A model generated the notes under the pieces. The model did not search any database. It was not told the origin of the DNA and saw only the letters and a list, made by a program, of their open reading frames with translations. From assembly GCF_030345795.1 (NCBI RefSeq), contig NZ_JAUALB010000001.1, positions 5,386,001-5,450,000 on the forward strand: a stretch of DNA of 64,000 nucleotides, written 5' to 3'. How positions within the stretch are numbered: the stretch's first letter is position 1; every line of letters begins with the position of its first letter. This document shows, piece by piece, positions 24,721-33,744 of the stretch. The translations under genes were made by a program, and so were the position numbers. This DNA comes from Micromonospora sp. WMMA1363. Lineage in GTDB: Bacteria > Actinomycetota > Actinomycetes > Mycobacteriales > Micromonosporaceae.

Positions 24721-25405
24721 GAGCACCCCGCAACCCGGCCACCGCCGCCACATCAGCGGTCATCCGCGTCCCGCAATAGTTTAGGTAGGCGGCCTCATCT
24801 TTGGCGTACATCCGCCGGTCGTTGACCCGCTCATACCCGGCGTCCATGTCCGCCTTACCGGCGTACGGGTGCATGTGCTCAACAACCACATCCGGTAGGT
24901 AGCGGATACAGCCGGCGGCACGGCCGAGGCCAAGCCAGAAATTGTCGACGTACATGTGGGTGAGGCTGGGTGGGGCCATGTAGCCGAGCGCGCGGATGAT
25001 GTCGGCCGTCATGGCGCACTGGGTGGGCAGCCGCTCGCCCTGGTAGCGGTCGTCGCCGTAGACGATGCCGGTACCCAACTCGCGCAACGCGTCCAGATAC
25101 GCCTGATCCCAGCCCTTCGTACGGGGCCGGTGATCATCGCCCTGGAAGCCGACCGCAACGGGCGGTGGCGACCCCAGCAGATCCCTGTTGAGCAGATAGT
25201 CCGCTGCGGCGTTCAGTGCCTCGACCATCGTGTGCGTCGGACTCGTGATCTTCCAGCCGGGATATTCACCACCAGTCGAATCCGACTCGTCGACCGCGAA
25301 CAGCAGCTTGGTATCCGCTATGCACGTGACCGCGAACGCGCGCGCCAGCTCTTCAGCCGCCTGCGGCCGGCCACGCGACGGAACGACAACGACAAGATCA
25401 GCCAT
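24707..25405 (-). CDS. Glycosyltransferase-A fold protein
   Basis: A 232-residue protein from ATG 25405. DLVVVVPSRGRPQAAEELAR is a family 2-like N-terminus, and GFQGDDHRPRTKGWD carries the DD motif that would bind the metal and nucleotide sugar. The C-terminal half (THMYVDNFWLGLGRAAG) gives a second acidic site. Predicted to add a sugar in the cassette with the epimerase and sulfotransferase. The acceptor is unknown. Confidence 0.65.
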   Translation of the reverse strand: MADLVVVVPSRGRPQAAEELARAFAVTCIADTKLLFAVDESDSTGGEYPGWKITSPTHTMVEALNAAADYLLNRDLLGSPPPVAVGFQGDDHRPRTKGWDQAYLDALRELGTGIVYGDDRYQGERLPTQCAMTADIIRALGYMAPPSLTHMYVDNFWLGLGRAAGCIRYLPDVVVEHMHPYAGKADMDAGYERVNDRRMYAKDEAAYLNYCGTRMTADVAAVAGLRGARVGA

Positions 25406-25622
25406 CGCGGCCCGCCCGCGGCGCCCTCCGACCAGCCAACTTCGGCAACACCGGACGCACCGGCTCCGGCTCCGCCGCCGCGAACTTGTCCCGATTCGCG
25501 TCATAAAACGCGCGCTGCTTCGGGTCATCCAAGTTCCACACGTCGCCTGGGTGCAGCCGCACCGAAGTCCCGTTGAAACCAACAAACCCGCTGAACGCCA
25601 CAATCGCCGTGTTGCCGCTCAC
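25398..25622 (-). CDS. Small cassette protein, 74 aa
   Basis: A 74-residue protein from GTG 25622, overlapping genes on both sides. It begins MSGNTAIVAFSGFVGFNG and continues with a short beta region (VRLHPGDVWNLDD), then a basic tail. Perhaps a small virion or accessory protein. No family recognised. Confidence 0.45.
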   Translation of the reverse strand: MSGNTAIVAFSGFVGFNGTSVRLHPGDVWNLDDPKQRAFYDANRDKFAAAEPEPVRPVLPKLAGRRAPRAGRDG

Positions 25623-26368
25623 TGCACACTCCCTGGCTTCACCGGAGTCAACAAACCCCGCTCAATGAAATAGGCATCCATGTTCAACTCGCGGGACTTG
25701 ATATGGCCGAGATGCACGCCCGTGTTCACATACACCGGGATCCCAGCCAAAGCGGCTCGCCAACAGAACGTGATGTCCTCACCCACCGGCGTACCATCAT
25801 GCTCCGTCTCCTGAAACCACGGATAGGCGGCGTTGAAGCCCTTCTCTGGCCTACGCGGATGGTCGAAATCCCGCATGAGCTCCAACGCCGACCGGTGCAT
25901 CAGCAGACACGCACCACCCGTAGCCGCCACCTGCCACATACAGTCCGGCTTCCACTCGTGATACCGGATCACCTGCGGATGATGCTCATCACCGGCAAAC
26001 CCATACAAAGTCGGCTGAATATCGCCGTGCTCATCAAAACCGAAACACAAGCCACCCACGATCGGCGCCTTCTGCGGATCCGCCTGATCCAGCAGCCGCT
26101 CCAGGGTGTCCGGCCGGAACGTCATGTCCGAGTCGACCATCCACAGCCACTCGGCCTCACCGAACTCCAAGAACTTCTTCACCAAGCCATTACGTGGCCC
26201 GGCAACGTTCGTGCCCGCCTGCACCGCCAGCCGACCACCACCGTTGACAATCCGACGATGCATCGCCATGTCATAAATCAGCAGGTCAAGCACACTCTCC
26301 ATAAACGCGCCGTCGACCTGACCGGGGTGCAGGTAGGCCATGACGACCTTCTCCTGCGTCCTGTCCAT
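25619..26368 (-). CDS. Glycosyltransferase family 2-like protein
   Basis: A 249-residue protein from ATG 26368, preceded by GGGAGGAAG. WLWMVDSDMTFRPDTLERLL holds the DxD motif and GEDITFCWRAALAGIPVYVN is the typical GT-A acceptor-side ED motif. HLGHIK follows near the end. The codons are visibly richer in A and T than those of the tail genes, suggesting a separate origin. Probably the first sugar-transfer step encoded by the cassette. Confidence 0.7.
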   Translation of the reverse strand: MDRTQEKVVMAYLHPGQVDGAFMESVLDLLIYDMAMHRRIVNGGGRLAVQAGTNVAGPRNGLVKKFLEFGEAEWLWMVDSDMTFRPDTLERLLDQADPQKAPIVGGLCFGFDEHGDIQPTLYGFAGDEHHPQVIRYHEWKPDCMWQVAATGGACLLMHRSALELMRDFDHPRRPEKGFNAAYPWFQETEHDGTPVGEDITFCWRAALAGIPVYVNTGVHLGHIKSRELNMDAYFIERGLLTPVKPGSVQ

Positions 26369-26454
26369 AACTTCCTCCCAGGTAGGCGGAAGGGCCCGGC
26401 CACCTGGGAGCCGAGCCCTTCCACGACCCCACACGTATTGCGCGGGGAGCTTGC

Positions 26455-26646
26455 TTACTGAACCGCGTTACCCGCCTGCCGCGCCTCCCGCTCACGGAAC
26501 GCCGCCGCGATCCGCTCCGCATTCGCCGCAGCGGCGGCGTACGGATTCTGTGCCACCGTGACCGCCGGCGCGTCAAGCCGAACAGGCACCGGAGACGGGG
26601 CCGTCGTCGCCTCAACAGTCGAGGCAGACACCGGAAGATCAGGCAT
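26455..26646 (-). CDS. Small helical protein, 63 aa
   Basis: A 63-residue protein from ATG 26646, overlapping the endonuclease gene end by eight bases. A Pro/Val/Thr-rich N-terminus is followed by an alanine-rich helix (YAAAAANAERIAAAFREREA). No family recognised. Located between the endonuclease and the glycosyltransferase genes. Confidence 0.45.
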   Translation of the reverse strand: MPDLPVSASTVEATTAPSPVPVRLDAPAVTVAQNPYAAAAANAERIAAAFREREARQAGNAVQ

Positions 26647-27265
26647 CAGAAGACTCCTTCTTCTTCGGCCCAGCAGGGCCGAACAACGGCACCTGTCGGT
26701 GTCGCCGGACGTAGCGGGCTGCCGCCTCGATGATGTCGGGGTCATCCTTAAGCATGCCGATAGCGCGGTTGCACGCCTGGCAGAGCAGTCCGCGGACATG
26801 GCCGGTCACGTGATCATGATCCACGCAAAAAGACAGGTCCGAGCGGGCCCGATTCGATCCCGGCGAGATACTCCTACACACCGCGCAACGGCCGTCCTGC
26901 TTCACCAGCAGTTGGGCGTACTCCTCGATGGTCATTCCATACCAGTCGAGCAAGTTCTTGCGCCGGCGGATGTTGGTCTTACTCCACTCGGCCTGACCGA
27001 ACGGAGCGCGCTCGCGTTCTGCGCCACCAGCCGATCCACGTCGAAGGACACGCTTACGGTGCATCTGGCAGTGCTGGCCATCGCCGCCAGCAGTGCGATC
27101 CCGGCCGCACCCTTCAACCTTGCAGATTCGCTCGTGCTCGTACTGCCTGATAGCGATCTCCATCGGCATGCCCTTGTCTCGCCGGTAGAGATGCCCACTG
27201 CATAGACCGTGAGCTTTGTGCTTGCGGTCGCATCCCTCGATGCTGCACGTCTTACCCTGGGACAT
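26639..27265 (-). CDS. Endonuclease VII-type HNH nuclease
   Basis: A 208-residue protein. The C-terminal half contains CAVC, FCVDHDHVTGHVRGLLC and a second CxxC, the His-Me finger and zinc ligands of phage recombination endonuclease VII. The N-terminal half has additional Cys/His pairs (CSIEGCDRKHKAHGLCSGH). Alone between capsid and virion-modification genes, it may be a free-standing homing-type nuclease rather than a junction resolvase. Transcribed after the capsid terminator, perhaps by read-through. Confidence 0.75.
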   Translation of the reverse strand: MSQGKTCSIEGCDRKHKAHGLCSGHLYRRDKGMPMEIAIRQYEHERICKVEGCGRDRTAGGDGQHCQMHRKRVLRRGSAGGAERERAPFGQAEWSKTNIRRRKNLLDWYGMTIEEYAQLLVKQDGRCAVCRSISPGSNRARSDLSFCVDHDHVTGHVRGLLCQACNRAIGMLKDDPDIIEAAARYVRRHRQVPLFGPAGPKKKESSDA

Positions 27266-27295
27266 GTCGGGTACCTCTCACGTAGGCGCTCGGCG

Positions 27296-27325
27296 GAGGC
27301 CGGAGAGATGCACCTCTCCGGCCTC
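27296..27325 (-). terminator. Terminator after the capsid gene
   Basis: GAGGCCGGAGAG (27296-27307) pairs perfectly with CTCTCCGGCCTC (27314-27325) around a six-base loop. It lies 41 bases beyond the capsid stop on the minus strand and probably limits read-through, keeping capsid transcript levels above those of downstream genes. Confidence 0.65.
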
Positions 27326-27365
27326 ACCATGGTACACCTACTGGAGGCCGTGTCTAAGGTGGACG

Positions 27366-28826
27366 CTAGCCAAGGGCAGTCGCTGCCGCAACCTCGTTGA
27401 GCTGCAAGAGACGGAATGCCGACGCGTCAACCACGTCGGCACCGACACGCCAAAAACTGTACCATCCGCCCTGTCCGGTAGGCCTGCCATTGCCCGTGGA
27501 CTTCACCATTGGGTCGTAGATGACCGACATGCCCACCCTGTCCACAATGTAGTATTCGGCGAAGTTCCCGGCGAGGAGGATGTTCGCGCCAGTGCTGACC
27601 ACGCTGGTCATCGTCGAGCACTCGTACTGCGGCTGGCCAAGCAGCTGATTCGGCACGCCCATACCGAGGTTCGCCCAGAAGGCGCTGCCGCCGGAGGTGT
27701 CGAACTGCCGAATCAGGGAGAAGATCTTCTTGTTGGCGATCCAGCTTGCCTGCGACGCGTCGCGAGCCCGCAGCGCGTCGGACGTGTTGTACACGTCGCC
27801 GACCACAAAAGCGTTGGTCGTCAGTGACGTGACAATGGACGCGGTAACGGCGGCGACCGCGGCGACGACACCACGCGGAATGGTCGCACCGGTGTTCGCC
27901 GTCGCGAACGCCGCCTCCTCAAGACGGACCTTGGCGTCGGCGAGGAGCCGGCCCAGTTCGGCGGCGAACCCGCTGTCGGCGAGCACCTCGTAGGAGCCGA
28001 ACACCCAAGCGTCAGCCTTCTTCGGGGTGATCGTCGGCTGGGCCAGGGTCGGCGACGCGTCGGCCGCTTCGACGCCTTCCGCCGTCCACTCGGCGCTGAC
28101 GCCGGCGGAGGTGACGCCGTTCCACGTGTCCGTCGCGATCGTCTTGATCGTGGAGATCGACCGCAGTGGGCCGGCGATACCCGCGTTGGTCAAGATGATC
28201 GTCGGATCCAACGTGAAGGGGACCAAATACCCACCATTTGCGTCTGTAAGGGACATAGCGGCACGCAGCGCCTCACCAACATAGGTGCCACGGGAGGCGA
28301 CGTACTCGCGGAACTGCTCGTGGTACTCCGGGCTTCCGGTGAGGAGCATGTGCCGGGCGATCAGCGGGGCGTGCCGGTTGTCCAGGTGGACCAGGCCGGT
28401 GAGCCGCTCCTTGGCCCGGTCGTCGACATGCCGGGGGGCACGCTCGATAGCCGCGTCCGCGCGAGAAATCGCGTCGGTCGAGTTGAACGGTCCGTGGCCC
28501 CACAGGGAGCGGACCAGCTCCTCCTGGTTGAGGGACTCGTACGGGTCGACCTTGCGCATCACCTCGGGGCCGCGTCGGCGAGCATCCGGCGCGGAACCCT
28601 CCTCAACGTTGGCCGGCTTGAGGGCTGCGCGCATCACCTCGGCGACCTTCGCCTCACGGTCAATCGCTTTGTCGTAGTCGGCCTTCTTGGTGTCCCATTC
28701 GACGAGCAGCGCCTCGGCGCGGGCCAGCTCGTCGTCAGTCGGCTCCTCGGAATCCTCGATGACCTTGATCTCGGACCGGAGGATCTCCATTTCCTCGGCG
28801 AGCGCCTCGGACTGCTTGCGTGCCAC
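27366..28826 (-). CDS. HK97-family major capsid protein
   Basis: A 486-residue protein from GTG 28826. The N-terminal 110 residues are a charged coiled-coil scaffold (delta) domain (EALAEEMEILRSEIKVIEDS). The shell domain follows, with GGYLVPFTLDPTI, a WNGVTSAGVSAEW strand and the C-terminal FWRVGADVVDASAF, matching HK97-fold capsids. The protease encoded just upstream would remove the delta domain. Nothing missing is evident. Confidence 0.93.
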   Translation of the reverse strand: MARKQSEALAEEMEILRSEIKVIEDSEEPTDDELARAEALLVEWDTKKADYDKAIDREAKVAEVMRAALKPANVEEGSAPDARRRGPEVMRKVDPYESLNQEELVRSLWGHGPFNSTDAISRADAAIERAPRHVDDRAKERLTGLVHLDNRHAPLIARHMLLTGSPEYHEQFREYVASRGTYVGEALRAAMSLTDANGGYLVPFTLDPTIILTNAGIAGPLRSISTIKTIATDTWNGVTSAGVSAEWTAEGVEAADASPTLAQPTITPKKADAWVFGSYEVLADSGFAAELGRLLADAKVRLEEAAFATANTGATIPRGVVAAVAAVTASIVTSLTTNAFVVGDVYNTSDALRARDASQASWIANKKIFSLIRQFDTSGGSAFWANLGMGVPNQLLGQPQYECSTMTSVVSTGANILLAGNFAEYYIVDRVGMSVIYDPMVKSTGNGRPTGQGGWYSFWRVGADVVDASAFRLLQLNEVAAATALG

Positions 28827-28829
28827 TTC

Positions 28830-29564
28830 TCAAACTCCTCGTTCGCGGAGCCCCGCCCGCAGGCGGAGCAGACGTTGCCGTCCGGAGTGCCCCTGCTGGG
28901 GCGGGTCCTCGGCGCCGAGTCCCGGGGCGGGAGTGGCAGGGTCCTCCTCCGGGTCCCGGACCACCTGGCCGGGAGTGGACGAGGCGAGCATTTGCAGCGC
29001 ACGGACCGCGACGATCGCGGCGTCCGTGTACGCGGGTGTCGGGGTGGGCCCATATTCGGTGAGGCCCAGCTCGGTGCGGGTGACGGTGGGCAGCCGTCCG
29101 GCTTTGGCTTTCGGCACCCGGGGCGGGTTGGACTGGTAGATCGCACCCCGGAACGAGTAGCCCTTGATGTCGCCGTTGCGGATCGCCTCCAGGACGCTGT
29201 CGGCGAGGGGGGAGCGGTTGAACCGGGTGACGGTGCGCAGGCCGCGGCTGTCGGCGCGGACATCGACGGGGGAGCCGATGGGGACGCTGCCGAGGTCTGA
29301 GGGGGTGCCGTGGAGGGTCATGGCGTGGTGGTAGTAGACGCCGACCCGGTCCAGGCCGTGTGACAGGGTGCGGTTGAACGCCCGCCGGTCGATGACCTCG
29401 TTGTAGTGCCCATACCGGTCGGTGATCTCGGTGGGGGTGTCGAACACAGCCGCGTACGCCTCGACGGTGCGGCCGTCGCCGTAGCCGTCGGCGGCACGCA
29501 GGATGTGGATGTCGTCCAGCGCCCACGACCGGGCGTAGTCGAGCGGCTCGGCGTGGCCCGTCAT
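28830..29564 (-). CDS. Prohead maturation protease
   Basis: A 244-residue protein from ATG 29564, which overlaps the portal stop. It shows HK97 prohead protease (S78-type) features: EAYAAVFDTPTEITDRYG, YYHH with the catalytic His near 79-80, and KGYSFRG with the catalytic Ser at 137. A Pro-rich C-terminal tail of about 50 residues is variable. Cleaves the capsid delta domain during maturation. Confidence 0.9.
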   Translation of the reverse strand: MTGHAEPLDYARSWALDDIHILRAADGYGDGRTVEAYAAVFDTPTEITDRYGHYNEVIDRRAFNRTLSHGLDRVGVYYHHAMTLHGTPSDLGSVPIGSPVDVRADSRGLRTVTRFNRSPLADSVLEAIRNGDIKGYSFRGAIYQSNPPRVPKAKAGRLPTVTRTELGLTEYGPTPTPAYTDAAIVAVRALQMLASSTPGQVVRDPEEDPATPAPGLGAEDPPQQGHSGRQRLLRLRAGLRERGV

Positions 29565-30898
29565 GGTTGTGTCCCTCCCGCCGTAGCGGTGGCCGGAGCT
29601 CGGCCGTTCATGGATGGTGTTGTTGCGCCGGCGGGCTGCAATTGGACGCTGTAAAGACCCGTGTGAATCAGGAGCGACATGTCGCGGGCGTTGATGGCGG
29701 TGGCCACCGACTCCGGGGTGTAGCCGGCCTGGACCAGGGACGCGGCCGTCGTCGCGTCCGTCGCGAACGTGTCCGCCTGGTCCCGCTCACCGTCCTGCAA
29801 CGCGGCCACATCCGCAGTGTCAAACCACAGTTCGGCACCCGGCGGCACCTCCACCAGCTTCGACAAGGCGGCGCACGCGGACCGCCAGTTGGGGCGCATC
29901 TCCAAATCGGCGAACGCCCGCATCGCAGAGTCGTAGTTGGCCAGCGTCGCCGCCGCCAGGCCCTCCTTGAGGCCGACGACGATCGACGGAACACCCGCAG
30001 CGACCGCGATCCGGTTCTCCCCGGCTGCCTGCACGTTGGCGAACACGTCGGTGAGCTGCGCGCCGACGATCATCGGGTCGGCGCCCTCGTCGAGGACCAT
30101 GGTCCGGTATGCGTTGTCGGGGCCGGCGTGTCGGGCGGCGACCGCCTCCGCCAGGCGGGTCTTCTGATCCGGCGACAGCTTCATCGCGTACTTGAGGATC
30201 AGATTCGGTGTGGCCGCGTTGCGGTAGTAGGCGTCCCGGTGGGCGGTCATCGCCGTATCAGCGTTGATCTCCCGCAGCACCGGAGTCAGCCACGACATGC
30301 CACGCCAGTTCGCGAGAGGGTCGGGGATCGGTGACCAGTGGGCAACCTCGTCGACCGGGTAAAACTCGACCTGACGGTCGGTGTCGTCCTTCGGGTCGTA
30401 CAGGTAGCCGACCACCTCACGGATCTGCCGGCCCTGCTCGTCCTCGACGACCTCGGAAACGATCGTCACCCAGTCGGGGCGCAGCCGCTCCAGCCAATTC
30501 CCGGCATCCCGAATGTAAGCGTTCCCCGAGAGGCTGACGTCCTGCTCCATGCGCGCCCACAGTTCACCGGCCGACCCGTTCGGCCACGGCTCCTCCAGCC
30601 GCTCCAAAGCCGGACCACCGAACAACCGTTTCGTCGCCAAGTTCCGAAACTTGAACCGGGCCTCGGAGAACAGTTTTAGCCGCTTGTTGATGACCCCGAA
30701 CACGACCGCATTGGCGCCGTAGGCGAGCTGCGCGAACTGCTGAAACGTCGGCTCGACCCGCTCCGCATCCGGATGCCCGTACGTGTAACCGATCAGCGAC
30801 GCCGCATCAGCGGCAGCCAGGACCGCCGGGGATGGTTGGGCGCGGGTGGCGTCACGGAGAGCGGCCCACGCCGCACGGACACGACCACCGATGCTGGC
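29561..30898 (-). CDS. Portal protein
   Basis: A 445-residue HK97-type portal. GTG 30898 is chosen because GAAGGGGGCGGGAG precedes it; an upstream TTG at 30928 is possible. Motifs include AYGANAVVFGVINKRLKLFSEA, a long central YYRNAATPNLILKYA and FADLEMRPNW near the end. It forms the dodecameric ring through which the terminase packages DNA. It follows the large terminase and precedes the protease, the standard order. Confidence 0.9.
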   Translation of the reverse strand, partial: ASIGGRVRAAWAALRDATRAQPSPAVLAAADAASLIGYTYGHPDAERVEPTFQQFAQLAYGANAVVFGVINKRLKLFSEARFKFRNLATKRLFGGPALERLEEPWPNGSAGELWARMEQDVSLSGNAYIRDAGNWLERLRPDWVTIVSEVVEDEQGRQIREVVGYLYDPKDDTDRQVEFYPVDEVAHWSPIPDPLANWRGMSWLTPVLREINADTAMTAHRDAYYRNAATPNLILKYAMKLSPDQKTRLAEAVAARHAGPDNAYRTMVLDEGADPMIVGAQLTDVFANVQAAGENRIAVAAGVPSIVVGLKEGLAAATLANYDSAMRAFADLEMRPNWRSACAALSKLVEVPPGAELWFDTADVAALQDGERDQADTFATDATTAASLVQAGYTPESVATAINARDMSLLIHTGLYSVQLQPAGATTPSMNGRAPATATAGGTQP

Positions 30899-30918
30899 CA
30901 CCTCCCGCCCCCTTCTGT

Positions 30919-32493
30919 TCAGACCCAAAACGCCGACGGGTCACGCTCTTCTGTCACCTTGTCGACGAGAGTCACGAACGCCCAATGGGCGTTCGTGCTG
31001 CCTAACAGTGGTGCGGCGCCTTCATCTCTGTAGTCCCATGCCGTTCCACCAGACAGCGGGCGGGTATCCGCCGGCGCTAGCGCCGTATTCAGCGGAGCCT
31101 CATCCAGGTGCCACAGCCGGTGCTCGTTGACTGCATCGATCCACAGCCCGTACGCATCGGCAATGTCGTCGGCCCACGGGATGGCAAGATCGCCCCGTTG
31201 TGGTTTGTCGCGGTCCTCTGGTGGTTTCAGGCCAGCCTTCTCCATGCTTTCGAGGAGACTGCCTGTGGGGCCCTTGTCTTGCACGGCGATGGCAATAGGG
31301 TTCCACCGCTGCTTGAGTTGTACTGTGCGCTCCACCACCCAGTGGGTTCCTGGGCGGTAGTCGACGATCGATGTCAGCAAGCCACCAGACGGCCGCCGGC
31401 CCACCGCGACGATTGCCGTGTGTGTACGCTGGTAGTTGACCTGCACTGCCAGTGCGATATCGGACGGTCGCTCACCGGTTGTGTCGACTTGCCCTTGCCA
31501 GAGCTCCTCGGCGATGACCCGCCACTCCGGCTTCAGACTGGGCACCCGTTGGCATAGGACCTCTGTACGGAAGATCGGCTCCGGATCCGTGGACAGCGCG
31601 GACGCGATCGCCTCCTCGGTGATCGTGTAGCCAAGTGACGGGTTGGCTTGCGCCCACGCCTGCCGGTCCTGTAGGCGACACCGATCTGTGTGCGCGTCGC
31701 CTTCATCATGACCCCGGCCGCATGTGCACTTCACGTCATCCGGAGCGGACCATTCAAAAAGGCCGATGCTGGATTCCGGCGCTTCGGCGACCGCAGCACC
31801 GCGGCCCTTCGCCTGCAAGTCGTTGAGCACCACCGACCGGTCATCGCCAGCATTGGAGAACGCCCATACCTGCGGATTCGGCCGGGCCATGGTCGTCTTC
31901 GTTACCGCAGCCCATGAGTCCCAGACATGATGCTCACGCAGCTCATCAAGGTTGACGTCGTCACCAGAAAGGCCGCGACCACCCTTACGCGACGCAGCGG
32001 CAACCTTCCAACGGCAGCCGTTGGCGAGCTTGAAGAACTTCTTCCCATTCACCTTGTTGACCTGCGTCAACTCGGCGTGCAGCTCGGGGACACCTTCGAT
32101 GATCTCGACGGCCTTGTCCCATGACTCCTCGGACACGTCAAGGTTCTGTGCCGTGCCGATGACAAGCCGGACCTGTAAAACGAACAACTTCCACAGGTTC
32201 TTGACCTCGACGATCGTGGTCTTGCCGTTCTGCCGGGCCACCAACACCAGAACGGTCCGGTACCGGAACCGGCCATCGCGACGTAGCTCCAGCGCATGGA
32301 TCAACAGCCAACGCTGCCACGGCAACGGCTCAATCTCCAGCACGTCACGAGCAAAGTCAACCGCTGAGAAGCCGAGGGATGTTGCCGGCGTCAGCGCGCA
32401 GCCACAACCACACGGTCCAGGCTGTCCCACCATGATCGGTGGAGTCCAGATCCTAGGAGTCGTGCTGCCCAGCAGCGGACCGGAGCTGCGCAA
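30919..32493 (-). CDS. Terminase large subunit
   Basis: A 524-residue packaging motor. The Walker A variant ARQNGKT lies at 86-92 and Walker B DDVNLDE at 178-184. The C-terminal nuclease half includes IVDYRPGTHWVV and the D-x-D-type ADDIADAYGLW segment. The likely start is TTG 32493, inside the small-subunit gene; ATG 32433 is an alternative, but the region before it (GSTTPRIWTPP) looks conserved. ATP-driven DNA packaging and cleavage. Confidence 0.9.
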   Translation of the reverse strand: MRSSGPLLGSTTPRIWTPPIMVGQPGPCGCGCALTPATSLGFSAVDFARDVLEIEPLPWQRWLLIHALELRRDGRFRYRTVLVLVARQNGKTTIVEVKNLWKLFVLQVRLVIGTAQNLDVSEESWDKAVEIIEGVPELHAELTQVNKVNGKKFFKLANGCRWKVAAASRKGGRGLSGDDVNLDELREHHVWDSWAAVTKTTMARPNPQVWAFSNAGDDRSVVLNDLQAKGRGAAVAEAPESSIGLFEWSAPDDVKCTCGRGHDEGDAHTDRCRLQDRQAWAQANPSLGYTITEEAIASALSTDPEPIFRTEVLCQRVPSLKPEWRVIAEELWQGQVDTTGERPSDIALAVQVNYQRTHTAIVAVGRRPSGGLLTSIVDYRPGTHWVVERTVQLKQRWNPIAIAVQDKGPTGSLLESMEKAGLKPPEDRDKPQRGDLAIPWADDIADAYGLWIDAVNEHRLWHLDEAPLNTALAPADTRPLSGGTAWDYRDEGAAPLLGSTNAHWAFVTLVDKVTEERDPSAFWV

Positions 32494-32875
32494 GACGACC
32501 TCCGACTGGCTTGTCCGCAGTCAGTTGCTTCCGCGCACCTGGGGCACCGCCGAGATCCCGCAGCACGCCTTGGAGTTGAGGACCGAGCCAACCAACCATC
32601 TTCGACACGTCACACTGCGCCTCCAGCGCCTTGAGCCGCTTCAATGCCCCGTCATCGTCAGCAAGATCCCGACGCAGCGCCGCGAACTCCTCAGCCCGGT
32701 CGATCGCCTTCTCGATCTCCTCCGCCTGACGAAGCGCCAACGCCTTCATCGCATCATCGGCTGGCGTCAGCCATTTCATCTCCTCGACTGCGTTCCTGAC
32801 GGCATCCCGGAGATCGGGCGCGCGTTCCCGCGGTGGCGTAGACGGGACAGCAGCAAGCTTCCTACGGGGAGGCAT
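32453..32875 (-). CDS. Terminase small subunit
   Basis: A 140-residue protein with a basic, proline-rich N-terminus and a long helical section (ALALRQAEEIEKAIDRAEEF) typical of actinophage small terminase subunits that recognise the packaging site. Overlaps the large-subunit start by about 40 bases. It lies directly before a GC-rich palindromic stretch at 32983-32995 that may be its target. Confidence 0.7.
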   Translation of the reverse strand: MPPRRKLAAVPSTPPRERAPDLRDAVRNAVEEMKWLTPADDAMKALALRQAEEIEKAIDRAEEFAALRRDLADDDGALKRLKALEAQCDVSKMVGWLGPQLQGVLRDLGGAPGARKQLTADKPVGGRLAQLRSAAGQHDS

Positions 32876-32982
32876 CGCGGGAAGTACCTCCTGTCACAGA
32901 CCGGGTACGGGGGTGCCGGAGGGGGATGCCTTCTCAGTTGGCGCGGGGTGAGAGGTCTACACTTTTATGTCCGATTCACCCA

Positions 32983-32995
32983 CCCCCCAGGGGGG
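32983..32995. other. Candidate cos region (CCCCCCAGGGGGG)
   Basis: CCCCCC-A-GGGGGG is a near-perfect palindrome located between the small terminase and the HNH gene. In HK97-like and many actinobacterial siphophages the cohesive-end site lies here, and the neighbouring HNH protein aids terminase. A chance hairpin is the alternative. Confidence 0.35.
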
Positions 32996-33005
32996 AGTCT
33001 ACAGA

Positions 33006-33287
33006 TCACCAGTCGATCGCTGGCCTGAACATGCTACTCACCGGCTTCGCGCCGCGCTCGGTATTGCACTTCCTGCCACACGTCGGGCATGGATAGTTGG
33101 CGCCGTGAGCTGGACGCAACGCACGCGGATCAAGCGGCTGGTCTGGATCGACAGACAGCGGCACTAGATGGTCAGCTTCGCCTGCTCCGCCGTGCCCGCA
33201 GATGTGGCAGGTGTAGCCGTACATGGCGTGCATCTGCGCCTTAGCTCGTCGCCATGGCGGGCCGCGGCGGTGTCGGTTGCTTGCCAT
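33006..33287 (-). CDS. HNH endonuclease (packaging-associated)
   Basis: A 93-residue protein. CHICG, DHLVPLS and CPTCGRKCN give the HNH ββα-metal core with two zinc-binding CxxC pairs. The size and location just upstream of the terminase genes match the HNH proteins that stimulate cos cleavage by terminase in HK97-like phages. First gene of the late minus-strand operon. Confidence 0.85.
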   Translation of the reverse strand: MASNRHRRGPPWRRAKAQMHAMYGYTCHICGHGGAGEADHLVPLSVDPDQPLDPRALRPAHGANYPCPTCGRKCNTERGAKPVSSMFRPAIDW

Positions 33288-33385
33288 CGGTCACCTGTCC
33301 GATAGCCGGTGTGGTGGTGGGCTGTCACACTGCGCGGGATGCGGTGCGCCTGGGATGCGCCGCGCTTATTGGATCGGAGCCGATC

Positions 33386-33601
33386 ATGTTTCGTGTGCCG
33401 GCCAGTGCCGATGCGCCAACCTTTGATCAAACTTTTCGGGTCGGTTTTTGGCGGTGGCTGACCAGTAGCGGCAGTGAGCGTAAGGAGTGGGCGAGGCGGC
33501 GTAATGCTGCTGCCCAGTCGGCGGCGAGTAATCAGCGGGCGCGGTCCAAGGAGTTCACGGATCGGAAGATCGCTGAGGCTCGGGAGCGTCGGGAGCGGTA
33601 G
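33386..33601 (+). CDS. Small basic protein, 71 aa
   Basis: A 71-residue protein from ATG 33386, with GGAG seven bases upstream. It starts MFRVPASADAPTFDQTFRVG and ends in a strongly charged helix (SKEFTDRKIAEARERRER). It is transcribed divergently from the HNH gene and is followed by a perfect terminator, which supports it as a real unit. No family recognised. Confidence 0.55.
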   Translation: MFRVPASADAPTFDQTFRVGFWRWLTSSGSERKEWARRRNAAAQSAASNQRARSKEFTDRKIAEARERRER

Positions 33602-33606
33602 GGGGT

Positions 33607-33639
33607 GCGGGCAGGCCGCCGCCACAGCGGCCTGCCCGC
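33607..33639 (+). terminator. Rho-independent terminator
   Basis: GCGGGCAGGCCGC (33607-33619) pairs perfectly with GCGGCCTGCCCGC (33627-33639) and is followed by TTTTCCCT. It ends the 33386 gene and insulates the packaging operon from the replication region. Confidence 0.85.
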
Positions 33640-33744
33640 TTTTCCCTCGCCGCGTCCCGCCTCTGGACGCATGTCAGCCCGGGAGCGCTTGGGCGCTCGA
33701 CCGGGCTGTGGGCACACTCCGCCTAGTGGGAGTGACTGGTCAAA

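Noticed and set aside
33164..33625. 153-residue minus-strand frame over the HNH start region
   Set aside because: Overlaps the HNH gene and the plus-strand gene at 33386, both better supported; composition is shadow-like.
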